NCBI GenBank assembly: GCA_002405435.1
Contig: DHLU01000235.1
Span: forward strand, 4,786-23,081
Direction: 5' to 3'
Length of the DNA stretch: 18,296 nt
Source of the DNA: Flavobacteriales bacterium UBA4660
GTDB taxonomy: Bacteria > Bacteroidota > Bacteroidia > Flavobacteriales_D > Sanyastnellaceae
Positions 8,301-16,303 of this stretch are shown here, piece after piece. Within the stretch, counting starts at the first letter, position 1; every line of letters starts with the position of its first letter. A program made the position numbers and the translations under genes. A model generated the notes under the pieces. That model worked only from the letters and a program-made list of their open reading frames with translations, was not told the origin of the DNA and did no database searches.

Positions 8301-8417
8301 AAAATGCTGCAGGCGAAAAATGCGGGTGAAGCCACCGACACACCCAAAGCCAAAGAGAAAAAGTATTTTCACTGCGATACCCTCGACCGTTCATCCGAAG
8401 GGGTTTATATCCATTAA
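5304..8417 (+). CDS. Secreted two-module amidohydrolase-superfamily protein (imidazolonepropionase-like)
   Basis: This 1037-residue protein starts MRLFNPCLHTLFFAFVCTAALTQ, a signal peptide, so it acts in the periplasm or outside. An in-frame GTG at 5286 is possible but would sit at the predicted transcription start and precede the signal peptide by six polar residues. Module one (about 25-540) has the amidohydrolase entry strand but reads DLDSDYG where metal-binding DxHxH is expected (D97, D99 in place of His). A Pro/Ala linker (about 544-570, containing a duplicated ASAPVP) follows. Module two (about 580-1037) has GIIDEHSHIA (H646, H648), H818 in CHSYVQSE, H844 in FTHILEG and D898 in FNSDNAEMA, a complete metal and catalytic set, then LHIDSKTGSLAPGKDADVVIW, the usual C-terminal strand. 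So only module two should be catalytic. The substrate is unknown; related enzymes are cyclic amidases and peptidase-like hydrolases. The stop overlaps the next gene's start (TAATG). Confidence 0.92.
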   Translation: MRLFNPCLHTLFFAFVCTAALTQETFPYNGVRPSEVTSVAFTNAVIYQDYQTVLSGATLLVEKGRVVACGKEVSIPANAVVVNLEGKFIYPSFIDLDSDYGMPKSDPPQRTYTGPQYGSTRKGAFGWNEAIRADVNASDWFTGSEEAARGLRAQGFGMVLTHLHDGIARGTSSLVSLGASDNLSMILPRAAAHYSFNKGRSQQAYPSSLMGSIALLRQTYYDAQWYAQSGKLTERNLSLEAFNDVQDLPQVFDAGDMWNQLRADKVGDEFNVQYILKGAGNEYHRIGDIRATNAPLIIPLNFPNAIDVSDPLSARLVSTEEMLHWELAPTNPARLVEAGIEFCITASGLSDLSTFLKQLRKASQHGLTEKDALKALTYTPARLLGVKDAGHLGAGAWANFLITSGNLFDSEAVLYENWVQGKPYVLEEKNSINLTGKYALTVEGNTRDMVISGAPGKYKAKFFTYSDKRSDDGSVKKDTLTTDIELQQFGELLTLVYKTDDPETGRVRLSGDLDPATRAWKGIGESPKGEKLSWSARYIGEAAVSTPASAPVPADTSARQNLASAPVPYPFSAYGWKQAPRQETVLIKNATLWTCEADGIIENGQLLMSGGKIIAAGKTVSTAGYADVKVIDAAGKHVTPGIIDEHSHIALESVNEGGQASSAEVEESRVVWPDDIDIYRQLAGGVTCSQLLHGSANPIGGQSALVKLKWGANAEAMLVADAAPFIKFALGENVKQSNWGDMATERFPQTRMGVEQVYYDHFIRAREYGAAWRNYIASISKKDKKRGVSGALPAAPRRDLELEALNQILRGERYITCHSYVQSEINMLMHVADSMGFRVNTFTHILEGYKVADKMKAHGAGGSSFSDWWAYKMEVKDAIPHNGALMWENGVTVAFNSDNAEMARRLNQEAAKAVKYGEVPEAEALKFVTLNPAKLLHIDSKTGSLAPGKDADVVIWSANPLSIYARAEKTYVEGVCYFDLSLQEQQKAARDAERARLIQKMLQAKNAGEATDTPKAKEKKYFHCDTLDRSSEGVYIH
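6948..7007 (+). repeat. In-frame 15-bp direct repeat in the inter-module linker
   Basis: TCGGCCCCGGTGCCT occurs at 6948-6962 and 6993-7007, exactly 45 bases (15 codons) apart, encoding SAPVP twice (ASAPVP in both) in the linker between the two amidohydrolase modules. It looks like a partial in-frame tandem duplication that lengthened a flexible linker. Confidence 0.7.
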
Positions 8418-9736
8418 TGCCTTCACCCATGAAACGCTATACCACACTCTTCTCCATCATCATGCTCGGATGCTGCGCCGCTCAGGCCCAGCAAAATCCG
8501 GTGCCCGCCCCGCCTCAGAAAAAATCTGTGCTCATCATGAATGGCGTGGCTCACATCGGCAACGGGCAGGTCATTGACAATGCAGCCATCGGATTTCGCG
8601 AAGGAAAACTCGACCTGGTAGCCGATGCCCGCACCATACGCCTGTCGGCAAACGCCTACGATACGGTGATTGAGGCAAGCGGTATGCACATATACCCGGG
8701 TTTTATCGCTTGCAACTCCACGCTGGGCCTTCATGAGATTGACGCCGTGCGCGCTTTCAATGATGTGGCTGAAGCCGGTTCTTTCAAACCCTCTGTGCGA
8801 AGCGCCATCGCCTATAATACGGATTCGGAAATCTTACCCACGGTACGCAGCAACGGCGTGCTGCTGGCACAAATCACCCCGCGCGGCGGAACCATCAGCG
8901 GCGTCTCGAGCGTAATGCAACTCGATGCCTGGAATTGGGAAGATGCACTCATTAAGGAAGATGATGGTATTCACCTCAACTGGCCGCAGGTATTTCACCG
9001 GCACTCCGACAAAGGCAAGCAGACAATTGAACGCGTCAAAACCTATGACCAGCAGTTGCGCGAGATCGAACTGTTCTTTACCGAAGCCCGGGCCTATTTC
9101 GCATCCGGATCAGCGCATACCGAGATACGCTTTGAGGCCCTTCGGGGCGTGGTCAACGGCACGCAGAACCTTTATGTGCATGCTGACGAAGCACGCGCCA
9201 TTCTCGAAGCCCTCAATTTCAAGACACGCCTGAAAATACCAAAGATGGTCATTGTAGGCGGTTACGACAGCTGGCTCGTGGCAGACGAACTCAAGACCGC
9301 CGGTGTACCGGTTATGCTTCGCCGGGTGCACGGACTGCCCTGGTACGAAGACGATGACCTCGACATCAACTTCGCTCTGCCCGGCCGCCTGCATGAAGCC
9401 GGAGTCACTTTCTGCATCCAGAATGAAGGCGAAATGGAACGCGCCAACACGCGCAATCTGCCCTTTCAGGCGGGTACCTGTGTGGCTTACGGACTTCCCT
9501 ATGAGGAAGCGGTGAAGGCCATCACCCTCACGCCGGCTACCCTGCTGGGAATTGCAGCCAACTGCGGCTCGCTGGAAGACGGCAAGGACGCCACCCTCTT
9601 TATCTCACGCGGAGATGCGCTCGATATGATGACCAACCAGGTCACCCATGCCTTCATACAGGGCAGGTCGATCGACCTGTCGAGCAAACAGACAGAACTT
9701 TACCTTAAGTACAAACAGAAATACGATGCTGAATAA
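8417..9736 (+). CDS. Secreted amidohydrolase-superfamily protein with degenerate metal site
   Basis: The 439-residue protein begins MPSPMKRYTTLFSIIMLGCCAAQAQQ. The signal peptide would start cleanly at the second ATG (8429), but the first ATG overlaps the previous stop by one base (TAATG), the arrangement of a translationally coupled pair, so both starts are plausible. It has the amidohydrolase N-terminal strand (VLIMNGVAHIGNGQVIDNAAI) and the closing section AITLTPATLLGIAANCGSLEDGKDATLFI. Where metal-binding HxH should be, it reads GFIACNSTLG (N100, T102). A histidine resembling the third ligand survives in LYVHADEA, but the next position reads VGGYDSW. It resembles module one of the gene upstream more than the active module. 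It is likely a non-catalytic partner or a changed enzyme rather than a standard metallohydrolase. It ends 14 bases short of the convergent giant gene. Confidence 0.88.
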   Translation: MPSPMKRYTTLFSIIMLGCCAAQAQQNPVPAPPQKKSVLIMNGVAHIGNGQVIDNAAIGFREGKLDLVADARTIRLSANAYDTVIEASGMHIYPGFIACNSTLGLHEIDAVRAFNDVAEAGSFKPSVRSAIAYNTDSEILPTVRSNGVLLAQITPRGGTISGVSSVMQLDAWNWEDALIKEDDGIHLNWPQVFHRHSDKGKQTIERVKTYDQQLREIELFFTEARAYFASGSAHTEIRFEALRGVVNGTQNLYVHADEARAILEALNFKTRLKIPKMVIVGGYDSWLVADELKTAGVPVMLRRVHGLPWYEDDDLDINFALPGRLHEAGVTFCIQNEGEMERANTRNLPFQAGTCVAYGLPYEEAVKAITLTPATLLGIAANCGSLEDGKDATLFISRGDALDMMTNQVTHAFIQGRSIDLSSKQTELYLKYKQKYDAE

Positions 9737-9750
9737 GCTAAGCCCGCGCT

Positions 9751-12700
9751 TCAGCGGATCAAGGTCACATGGCCGTTGAAAATCTGCTGCGCCCCGTCAC
9801 TGAGGGTGCGCAACTCAATGCGCCACACATACACACCGTCGCGGGCAAAGTGATCGCCCCCCCTCACGTCGCCAATCCAACCTTCAGCAAGGTCGCTGGT
9901 TTCGAATACGCGTGTGCCACCCCGGTCATAGATTACCAACCTGTAACTATCCGGATCAGCCCCCTTAATGACAGGAAGAAAAAATTCATTCATACCGTCA
10001 TTGTCAGGCGTGAAGGCATTGGGAACCCAAACCTGCAGGAGGCTGTTCATGAAAATATCCTTGCATACCTCATGCGCACACCCGAACACGTTGGTCACTT
10101 CAAGGCAGACAGGATAAACCGCCAGGTCAACATCAGGAAATACAAACGGCGGATTGGGATAAATCGAAGACCCGTAGCCGGAAAAATCCCATGACCACGA
10201 CTGGGCGCCATCTGACTGGTCGATAAAATTGACGGTATTCTCCACCACCGTTACCGGCTGGGGCTCCCAGGTAAAATCAGCCGTGGGATATCCGTGCACA
10301 ACCACGGGAATGTCAAGTGTATCAAGGTCTGTACAACCGTCAGGCGAAGTAACACTGATCCATGGCAGGTATTCCCCTTCGTCCGCATAGGTGTATTGAA
10401 ACCCACCACAAATGTCAACGGTATTACCGTCATCCATATTCCACGTGCAAGACGAGGCGAGTGTCTCGTCGGTCAGGTTCACAAATTCAAGTGTCAGCGG
10501 ATAACAACCTTCAGAAAACGAAACACCAATTTGTGCGTCCGGGGTATCGAATACAGAAACCAGCACCGAATCCGTCACCGGAACGCTGCATCCGTCTTCA
10601 GCCGTTACATAAACCAGCGTCTCGGTGAGCGGGCACAACTCAGTGGTGAACGATTCGTTGAGTATGCTGGAAATTCCACCGTCAACCGTAAACCACGTGA
10701 GACCGACAGGACCGTTGCTTCCGCTGGCGCCTGCTTCCAGGTTAATGCAGCCAAATTCGCATACCGATGCCTGACCGGAGGGATCGAGGTTGAGGTTGAT
10801 GGGCGAATTGAAAAGGGCTGCGAGCTCCACGACATTGGAGGCACATCCGTTTTCATCAACGGCCACACCGTAAAGCAGGGTGCTCTCCACAATGGTCAGG
10901 CTGAGCGGGATACCGACCCCCACTTCACACCCGGCCGTCAGCCCGGGGCAATCGTACCAGGTCACCCCGATCGCTCCTGAACCACCCGAGACTTCGCCAT
11001 TGAAATCCACCACTTCCAGATAACACACCTGAAGTTCTTCAAAGGCGGGATCGAAGGTGATCTCCGGCGACAGTTCCGTCAACACCACGGTCGTGTCTGT
11101 TACACAACCGTCTCCATCGATGACCTGCAGCGGGTACGTGCCTGCGGACAGCGAACCAAAGAGCCCGCTGTCATTTGCTTCTCCTGTATTTACCAACGTG
11201 TAGGAAACCGCGCCCGTCTCGACAATAGCAAGGTCACCGTCAAAGGCACCGAAACACAGCGGAGGATTGATTACCACATCGTCGATAGCATTGAACGGTA
11301 GTTCTTCCAGCGTCACCGCACCGTTTGCGATACAACCGAAGTCATCGGTGATGGTGTAGGTATATGTTCCCGGGCAGAGGTTAACGACCGAAAAACCGGT
11401 GAGGCTTGCGCCCGACCAGCTGATGGTATAGTTGCCGAAGCCGCCCGCAGGCACTACGTCAATGCTTCCATCGCACACGCCGAAGCAAAGGCCAGCATCA
11501 AAGTCCTCCTGTGCAGTCAGCGGACCGGGCACTTCGATGAATACAGAATCCTGCGCTTCACAGAGCAGATCATCGAAGACAGTAACCACAAACCAGCCGG
11601 GTGTATTGGGCGCTACTTCCGGGTCCGGGTCCGAGAGCGGATCGAGGAAAAAGCCATTGTCCTGCCACAGGTAAGTAGTACCACCGGTAGCCACCAGTCC
11701 CAAGGTGTCGCCGAAACACAAGGTGTCATTGGCACCGGCATCTGCCAGGGGAACAAAGTGAACGGTGAGCAGCAGGGTATCTGATGCCTGACACTGGGCC
11801 AGCGCGGCCGTCACGGCATAGGGAATACTCACCACTGAAACACCGGTATTGGCGATATTGGCCACCGGCTGGGCCACGGCGCTATCAGACAGCCCCAACG
11901 AAGGACTCCAGGCATAGGATTGACCGGGCACCGCTTGGGTACCCAGCAGTGTGCCGTCGCCCGAACACACCGTCAGGTCGGGGCCCGCATCCACCTGCGG
12001 TGTCGGTATTTCGGTTATCAGGATGGCATCTGCGGCAGCGGACACACAGCCGTTGTTGTCGGTCACCTGAACGATTTCAAACAAACCGCCCGCCGCGGTA
12101 GTGAAGGTAAATGGAGAGCTGGTAGCGTTCCACTGCAGAGCTGCTCCCCCGTCAACGGCGTAATTCACCGTCCACGGCGATTCGCCGGTAAGCGCGACCA
12201 ATAGATCCAGCGTGGCGTTTTCGCAGAAGGAAGTGTCTGGGAAGGCAAAGGATGCGCTTGGAAGCGGGTTAACCGCGAGCTGAACGGGCAAGGAGCCACC
12301 CGAAGAGGCACAGCCGTTGCCATCTGTAACCGTAACCAGCGCATAGGTTCCTGCTGCAGCGCCCTGGAAAAAAGCCGGCGAACTGACTATACCTGCATAG
12401 GATGTGACCGCGGGCGGATTGATGCCGTCGATATAGGAGATACTGTAATTCCATGGCGATGCACCAGTCAGCTCCACTTCAAAGACAAAGGGGGTCCCCT
12501 CGCAGGTTTCTCCCCCAGCCTGAATCTCAGCAAAAGGCAACGGAAACACCTCTACATCTGCCGCACCTGCTGTTGCGCCTCCGCAGCCCTCGGTGGCCAC
12601 GGCGGTGAGTGTATACGTGCCCGGGAAATCTGTCGGGAAGATATAGGGATCGGAAAATGTGGTTACCGGCGGCTGTGCTGCTCCGTCTATAGCATAGGCA

Positions 12701-15700
12701 AAGGACCAGGGCGCCTGGCCGGAGAAGTCAACCTGCAGGCTGACCGTACTTCCCTGACAAACACTGCCGCCTCCGGCAAGGGTGGCCGTCGGGAAATCAT
12801 ACCAAACCACTGGCTGACCGAATGAGACCGATACATAGGGAGCCAGCAGGTTGACACAGTCGCCGCTCCCGTCATCATCACCCACTACAGACGAAATATA
12901 ATAAACGGTGCCATACTGAAGCTGGCCGGGGCCCGATCCGAATACGAGCGGTGTGTCGCCGTCATTAAAACCATTATCTCCACAGTCGGTGGCGATGAGG
13001 GTCCCCAGAAAGGCATCTGGCAGGGTGTGCAACACAAACATCTGCTGGTCGTCGCCATCAAATACCGCATCGTTGTTGAATTCAGCGAACACCGGCGCAT
13101 TGCCGCACAGCACCAGGGTGTCGGGCTGCATGGTGCCACTCCAGGTTACAATCGGACAACTATAAGGGTCTATGGTGATGAGGACTGTGTTACAGGCGTT
13201 GTTGTCTGAAAATGTCCAAAAGGCCCCTGTACCTGAAGGTATAAAACCGCTGGTGTATAGGTTTCCGGCAAACACACCCGGTGCAGCACCCACAGCCACC
13301 GCTGTATATCCGGCCGGATTACCCCCTGAAAGTTCTACGATCAACTGATACTGCTGTCCGTTGGGCGAACAGACCGTGTCAATCACCTCAGCCTGTATCT
13401 CAGTGGCAATCTCCACATCCACGATGAGGCCCGGAAACACCATGCAGTCGCCCGGGTTGTCGGCATACTCAACGGAGACCAGTTTGTACGACGTATTCTC
13501 CGCAGGTGAAACGGTATAGGTATAGGGAGAGACAAGGTTGGTAAGCACTACCTCATTGCTGCTTCCTGAATCAGTGACCTCCAGGGTGGCATTGAACAAA
13601 CCCGGAGAAGAGGTAAGCGTGAGCTGGAGGTTGGCCGCATCACCAAAGCAGATGACCGGGTCGCCCGAAAAGTTAACGGCTAGCACGGGCTCAACCACCA
13701 CCGTCTGGCAGACGTTGACCGGATGTGTGCACAGGCTGCTTAGGTCTGTGACTCCGGTAAGGCAGTACGTAGTAGTCACAGCAGGTGATAGGCTCCAGGT
13801 AAAGGGTGTAGCCGCTATGAGCATCGGTGGTTGGGCAATTCCGCCCACGGTATAATTTACTGACCATGGACCGGTACCCAACAGCGAAATGGTCAGGTCG
13901 ATGTTGTCACCCAGGCAAATCTCCCCTCCGCCGGTAAGCGAGGCATCAGGATCTTCGTTGAATACAACGGTCAGCGTAGTTGACTGGAGATTGGGGCATG
14001 TGTTGCCCGCAGCATACTGCACCGAGGTCAACGTGAAATCTGTGGTAACCGTCGGTGAAAAATTAAGCACAGTGCCCGTTGAGGCCGTCACCTGCGGCTG
14101 GGGAATTCCGTTGATGCTATAGCCCACGTCAAATAGACCGGGTTGCGTCAGGTTCAGCGCCAGGGCTACCTCCTCGCCCTCGCACACAGACGAAGGCCCG
14201 GAGAAAAAACCGGAAACCAGCGGCAATACCGTAATGGTCACCGATGATGGCACCGAATAGATGCACGAGGGTATGTTGCTGTCCGTAATACCGTTGAGCA
14301 CATAGGTGGTTGTGACAGCCGGCGTTACAGTGAACACCTGGTTGTCTGTCGCTACAGCCGGTCCAGATGGCGTCATGCTGACACTGAACGGTCCCGAACC
14401 CTCCAGATCAAAGAGAATATCGGCACTTTGTCCTTGGCAAATGGTGGTATTGCCTGAAATGCTGCCTGACGGCGGCAATGTTGCAGTAAGGGTAAAACAG
14501 GAATCACGCGAGCAACCCGGAAGGGAAACATCGGTCACAGTGACGCAATGGGTTCCGCCGCTGAGTCCTGAAGGATCCTGTGCTGCAAAGGGAATATCCC
14601 AGTTGTACAGAAAGGGTCCGCCGCCTCCTACCGTGAGGTTGATAGCCCCATTGTTGAGCCCGCAGGTCTCATTGGTTAGCGCGGCCGTAAACTGCCCGAG
14701 GTTGACCGTGATGGTAATGGTATCGCGGAAATTGCACGAAGCCGGTGCGCCGATGGCCACGACTTCAACCACGGTAGTGGTCTCCGGCGTCAAGGACTGG
14801 TTGCCGCAGGTTGCGCAGAGAAAGTCAGGGTCCGTATCGCCCGACACGACATTCCAGCTAAAGAGCGGGGCTCCGGCTGCGGTAAAGGAGGCAGTCTCCC
14901 CGAAACACACTGTCGCCGAAGGTGCACTGACCGCAAGGTTTTCCTCGATGATGAGTGTGATGTCAAGCGCATCAAAACCCGGTGAATCGCAGTCATCGTC
15001 GGTGGCTTCAAAATGAATGGTATAGGTGCCTGTCATGGCTTGATTGGTCAGCACACATACCTGACCCACGGCGGGGTTAGTGCCCGTTTGGGTAAATGAG
15101 CCCGATGGAAACTGTACCAGAAAATCAGTGGCGAGGTCAATAATGCGTTGGTTATTGTTGTTGTCGGCAATGACCGAAAAACAGACTGGCTGACCGGCAC
15201 AAACGGACACTGTGGTGGCATTAATGAGCTGCGATGTGGCGCTGTTGGCCGACACCCCGGCAGGGATAAAGTCCGTGGCGTTGAAAGGACACAGTTGGAT
15301 GACGAAGGCCATGGTTTCGGTGATGCTGCCCACCAGCACACCTCCCTCAAACATGTCGATCTCGACCGCTACCACATAATTGCCGAATTGAAAAGGTGCA
15401 TTAAAGGCAATTTGACCCGTAGCCCCATTGAGTGTAAGGCCCGGAATAGGATTGGCCGCACTGTAACCGGGTTCGTACACGGCTGGCAATCCGAAGTCTG
15501 TCAGCACGCTGGTCAATGAGTAGGCAAGGGTATATCCGTTTGGATTGTCGACAGTGATCAATTGACTGACCGGCTGGCCTACACAGTAATAATGCACCTG
15601 AAGGGAGGTAATTTCTACACTGTCATCGCAACCGTTGGCCGGATTGATGGTTGTGCGGAAATAGGCATTGGGGAGTGCGCCGGTATCAAGGTTGACAAAA

Positions 15701-16104
15701 TAGTTCCAGTCACCTGCCGACCACTCTACCGACCAACTGCATGAAGGATTAAGGGGAACCACGACATAGTAGGTCAACAGAAGGGTTCCGGGTGTCAGTC
15801 CACCGTTGCACGAACTGTTTTGAGATTCCGAAGGACAGAGGTCACTGATCTCCTCTTCGGATACAAAGGGGGCATCGGCGGAAAAAGGAAACGAGGAACA
15901 GGTGCCGCCGGAGGGAAAAAAAAACAAGGTCTCGTCGATGGTTGCCGGTGTTGCACCGAAACAGTCCTTGTAAATGGTAAGGGTGATTCCGTATTGGTTG
16001 CCCCCCAGACAATCGAATGTCACGTTTCCACCCAACACATGGTTGGCCAGCCCGGAAAGACCCGCACTACAAGCGAAGAATAAGAGTAGTCCGCGCAACG
16101 TCAT
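9751..16104 (-). CDS. Giant T9SS type B (gliding-associated CHU_C) surface protein with Ig/SprB/PKD-like modules
   Basis: The 2117-residue protein starts MTLRGLLLFFACSAGLSGLA, a signal peptide, then NHVLGGNVTFDCLGGNQYGITLTIYKDC, the SHxxGGexxYxxLgxxxYxitlxxYrDC-type head common in Bacteroidetes adhesins. Next come many Ig-like modules that begin with a [GP]-x-x-x-[IVT]-C-x-G/E motif (for example GGGEICLGDNIDLTISL, GGGSVCQGSTVSLQVDF, GGETCEGTPFVFEVEL). SprB-like repeats occur near residues 475-535, 1540-1600 and 1615-1675 (CFGxxDGxI ... GTYxxxxxDxxGC). Two PKD-like modules are near 1870-1900 and 1960-1985. The end (about 2022-2117) is VPNAFTPDNDGMNEFFLPVIKG ... YDRGGTRVFE ... GVYVWRIEL ... HVTLIR, the gliding motility-associated C-terminal domain that T9SS exports and anchors at the surface. 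The role is probably adhesion; the ligand is unknown. It lies alone on its strand, convergent with the amidohydrolase genes. Confidence 0.94.
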   Translation of the reverse strand: MTLRGLLLFFACSAGLSGLANHVLGGNVTFDCLGGNQYGITLTIYKDCFGATPATIDETLFFFPSGGTCSSFPFSADAPFVSEEEISDLCPSESQNSSCNGGLTPGTLLLTYYVVVPLNPSCSWSVEWSAGDWNYFVNLDTGALPNAYFRTTINPANGCDDSVEITSLQVHYYCVGQPVSQLITVDNPNGYTLAYSLTSVLTDFGLPAVYEPGYSAANPIPGLTLNGATGQIAFNAPFQFGNYVVAVEIDMFEGGVLVGSITETMAFVIQLCPFNATDFIPAGVSANSATSQLINATTVSVCAGQPVCFSVIADNNNNQRIIDLATDFLVQFPSGSFTQTGTNPAVGQVCVLTNQAMTGTYTIHFEATDDDCDSPGFDALDITLIIEENLAVSAPSATVCFGETASFTAAGAPLFSWNVVSGDTDPDFLCATCGNQSLTPETTTVVEVVAIGAPASCNFRDTITITVNLGQFTAALTNETCGLNNGAINLTVGGGGPFLYNWDIPFAAQDPSGLSGGTHCVTVTDVSLPGCSRDSCFTLTATLPPSGSISGNTTICQGQSADILFDLEGSGPFSVSMTPSGPAVATDNQVFTVTPAVTTTYVLNGITDSNIPSCIYSVPSSVTITVLPLVSGFFSGPSSVCEGEEVALALNLTQPGLFDVGYSINGIPQPQVTASTGTVLNFSPTVTTDFTLTSVQYAAGNTCPNLQSTTLTVVFNEDPDASLTGGGEICLGDNIDLTISLLGTGPWSVNYTVGGIAQPPMLIAATPFTWSLSPAVTTTYCLTGVTDLSSLCTHPVNVCQTVVVEPVLAVNFSGDPVICFGDAANLQLTLTSSPGLFNATLEVTDSGSSNEVVLTNLVSPYTYTVSPAENTSYKLVSVEYADNPGDCMVFPGLIVDVEIATEIQAEVIDTVCSPNGQQYQLIVELSGGNPAGYTAVAVGAAPGVFAGNLYTSGFIPSGTGAFWTFSDNNACNTVLITIDPYSCPIVTWSGTMQPDTLVLCGNAPVFAEFNNDAVFDGDDQQMFVLHTLPDAFLGTLIATDCGDNGFNDGDTPLVFGSGPGQLQYGTVYYISSVVGDDDGSGDCVNLLAPYVSVSFGQPVVWYDFPTATLAGGGSVCQGSTVSLQVDFSGQAPWSFAYAIDGAAQPPVTTFSDPYIFPTDFPGTYTLTAVATEGCGGATAGAADVEVFPLPFAEIQAGGETCEGTPFVFEVELTGASPWNYSISYIDGINPPAVTSYAGIVSSPAFFQGAAAGTYALVTVTDGNGCASSGGSLPVQLAVNPLPSASFAFPDTSFCENATLDLLVALTGESPWTVNYAVDGGAALQWNATSSPFTFTTAAGGLFEIVQVTDNNGCVSAAADAILITEIPTPQVDAGPDLTVCSGDGTLLGTQAVPGQSYAWSPSLGLSDSAVAQPVANIANTGVSVVSIPYAVTAALAQCQASDTLLLTVHFVPLADAGANDTLCFGDTLGLVATGGTTYLWQDNGFFLDPLSDPDPEVAPNTPGWFVVTVFDDLLCEAQDSVFIEVPGPLTAQEDFDAGLCFGVCDGSIDVVPAGGFGNYTISWSGASLTGFSVVNLCPGTYTYTITDDFGCIANGAVTLEELPFNAIDDVVINPPLCFGAFDGDLAIVETGAVSYTLVNTGEANDSGLFGSLSAGTYPLQVIDGDGCVTDTTVVLTELSPEITFDPAFEELQVCYLEVVDFNGEVSGGSGAIGVTWYDCPGLTAGCEVGVGIPLSLTIVESTLLYGVAVDENGCASNVVELAALFNSPINLNLDPSGQASVCEFGCINLEAGASGSNGPVGLTWFTVDGGISSILNESFTTELCPLTETLVYVTAEDGCSVPVTDSVLVSVFDTPDAQIGVSFSEGCYPLTLEFVNLTDETLASSCTWNMDDGNTVDICGGFQYTYADEGEYLPWISVTSPDGCTDLDTLDIPVVVHGYPTADFTWEPQPVTVVENTVNFIDQSDGAQSWSWDFSGYGSSIYPNPPFVFPDVDLAVYPVCLEVTNVFGCAHEVCKDIFMNSLLQVWVPNAFTPDNDGMNEFFLPVIKGADPDSYRLVIYDRGGTRVFETSDLAEGWIGDVRGGDHFARDGVYVWRIELRTLSDGAQQIFNGHVTLIR

Positions 16105-16241
16105 CTTGCCAACAAATTCATCCCTAGCGCCGTTTACACGGCATCTGCGGGCGCAATCATTCCAACATCAGTTATAAAGGTCTAAGCAGCAACCACTGCC
16201 ATAAGACGCAAAGCCCTTGGTTCCCTGTTGTCTTACTCATT

Positions 16242-16249
16242 CAAAGATA
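16242..16249 (-). promoter_or_regulatory. Weak candidate -7 box (TATCTTTG) for the giant surface-protein gene
   Basis: On the minus strand TATCTTTG fits TAnnTTTG. It lies just past the terminator hairpin of the upstream gene and about 137 bases before the ATG at 16104, so it would give a leader of roughly 130 bases. No TTG is visible at the -33 distance. The rest of this 199-base gap holds only an imperfect stem at 16180-16207. Confidence 0.3.
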
Positions 16250-16255
16250 AATGAA

Positions 16256-16284
16256 AATGCCCGGGAAAAGAGCTCCCGGGCATT
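16256..16284 (-). terminator. Intrinsic terminator after the 319-residue T9SS cargo gene
   Basis: AATGCCCGGGA at 16256-16266 and TCCCGGGCATT at 16274-16284 form a perfect 11-bp stem with a 7-base loop. On the minus strand it begins 20 bases after the TAA at 16304 and is followed by TTCATTTATC, a broken T-rich run, so with the terminal TT of the stem it makes a TTTT tract. The stem is symmetrical, so it could also act on plus-strand transcripts. Confidence 0.8.
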
Positions 16285-16303
16285 AAATATTGGCGGAAAT
16301 CCC

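Noticed and set aside
10294..10980. Plus-strand open frame of 228 codons inside the giant surface-protein gene
   Set aside because: It is antisense to PKD-like and Ig-like modules with conserved motifs and has no motif of its own.
16180..16207. Possible leader hairpin (GTCT...AGAC) upstream of the giant gene
   Set aside because: The stem has mismatches and bulges, and no riboswitch or protein-site signature is visible.
16220..16226. GTTCCCT upstream of the giant gene as another half of the LytTR-like repeat
   Set aside because: Only seven bases match and there is no second copy 21 bp away.
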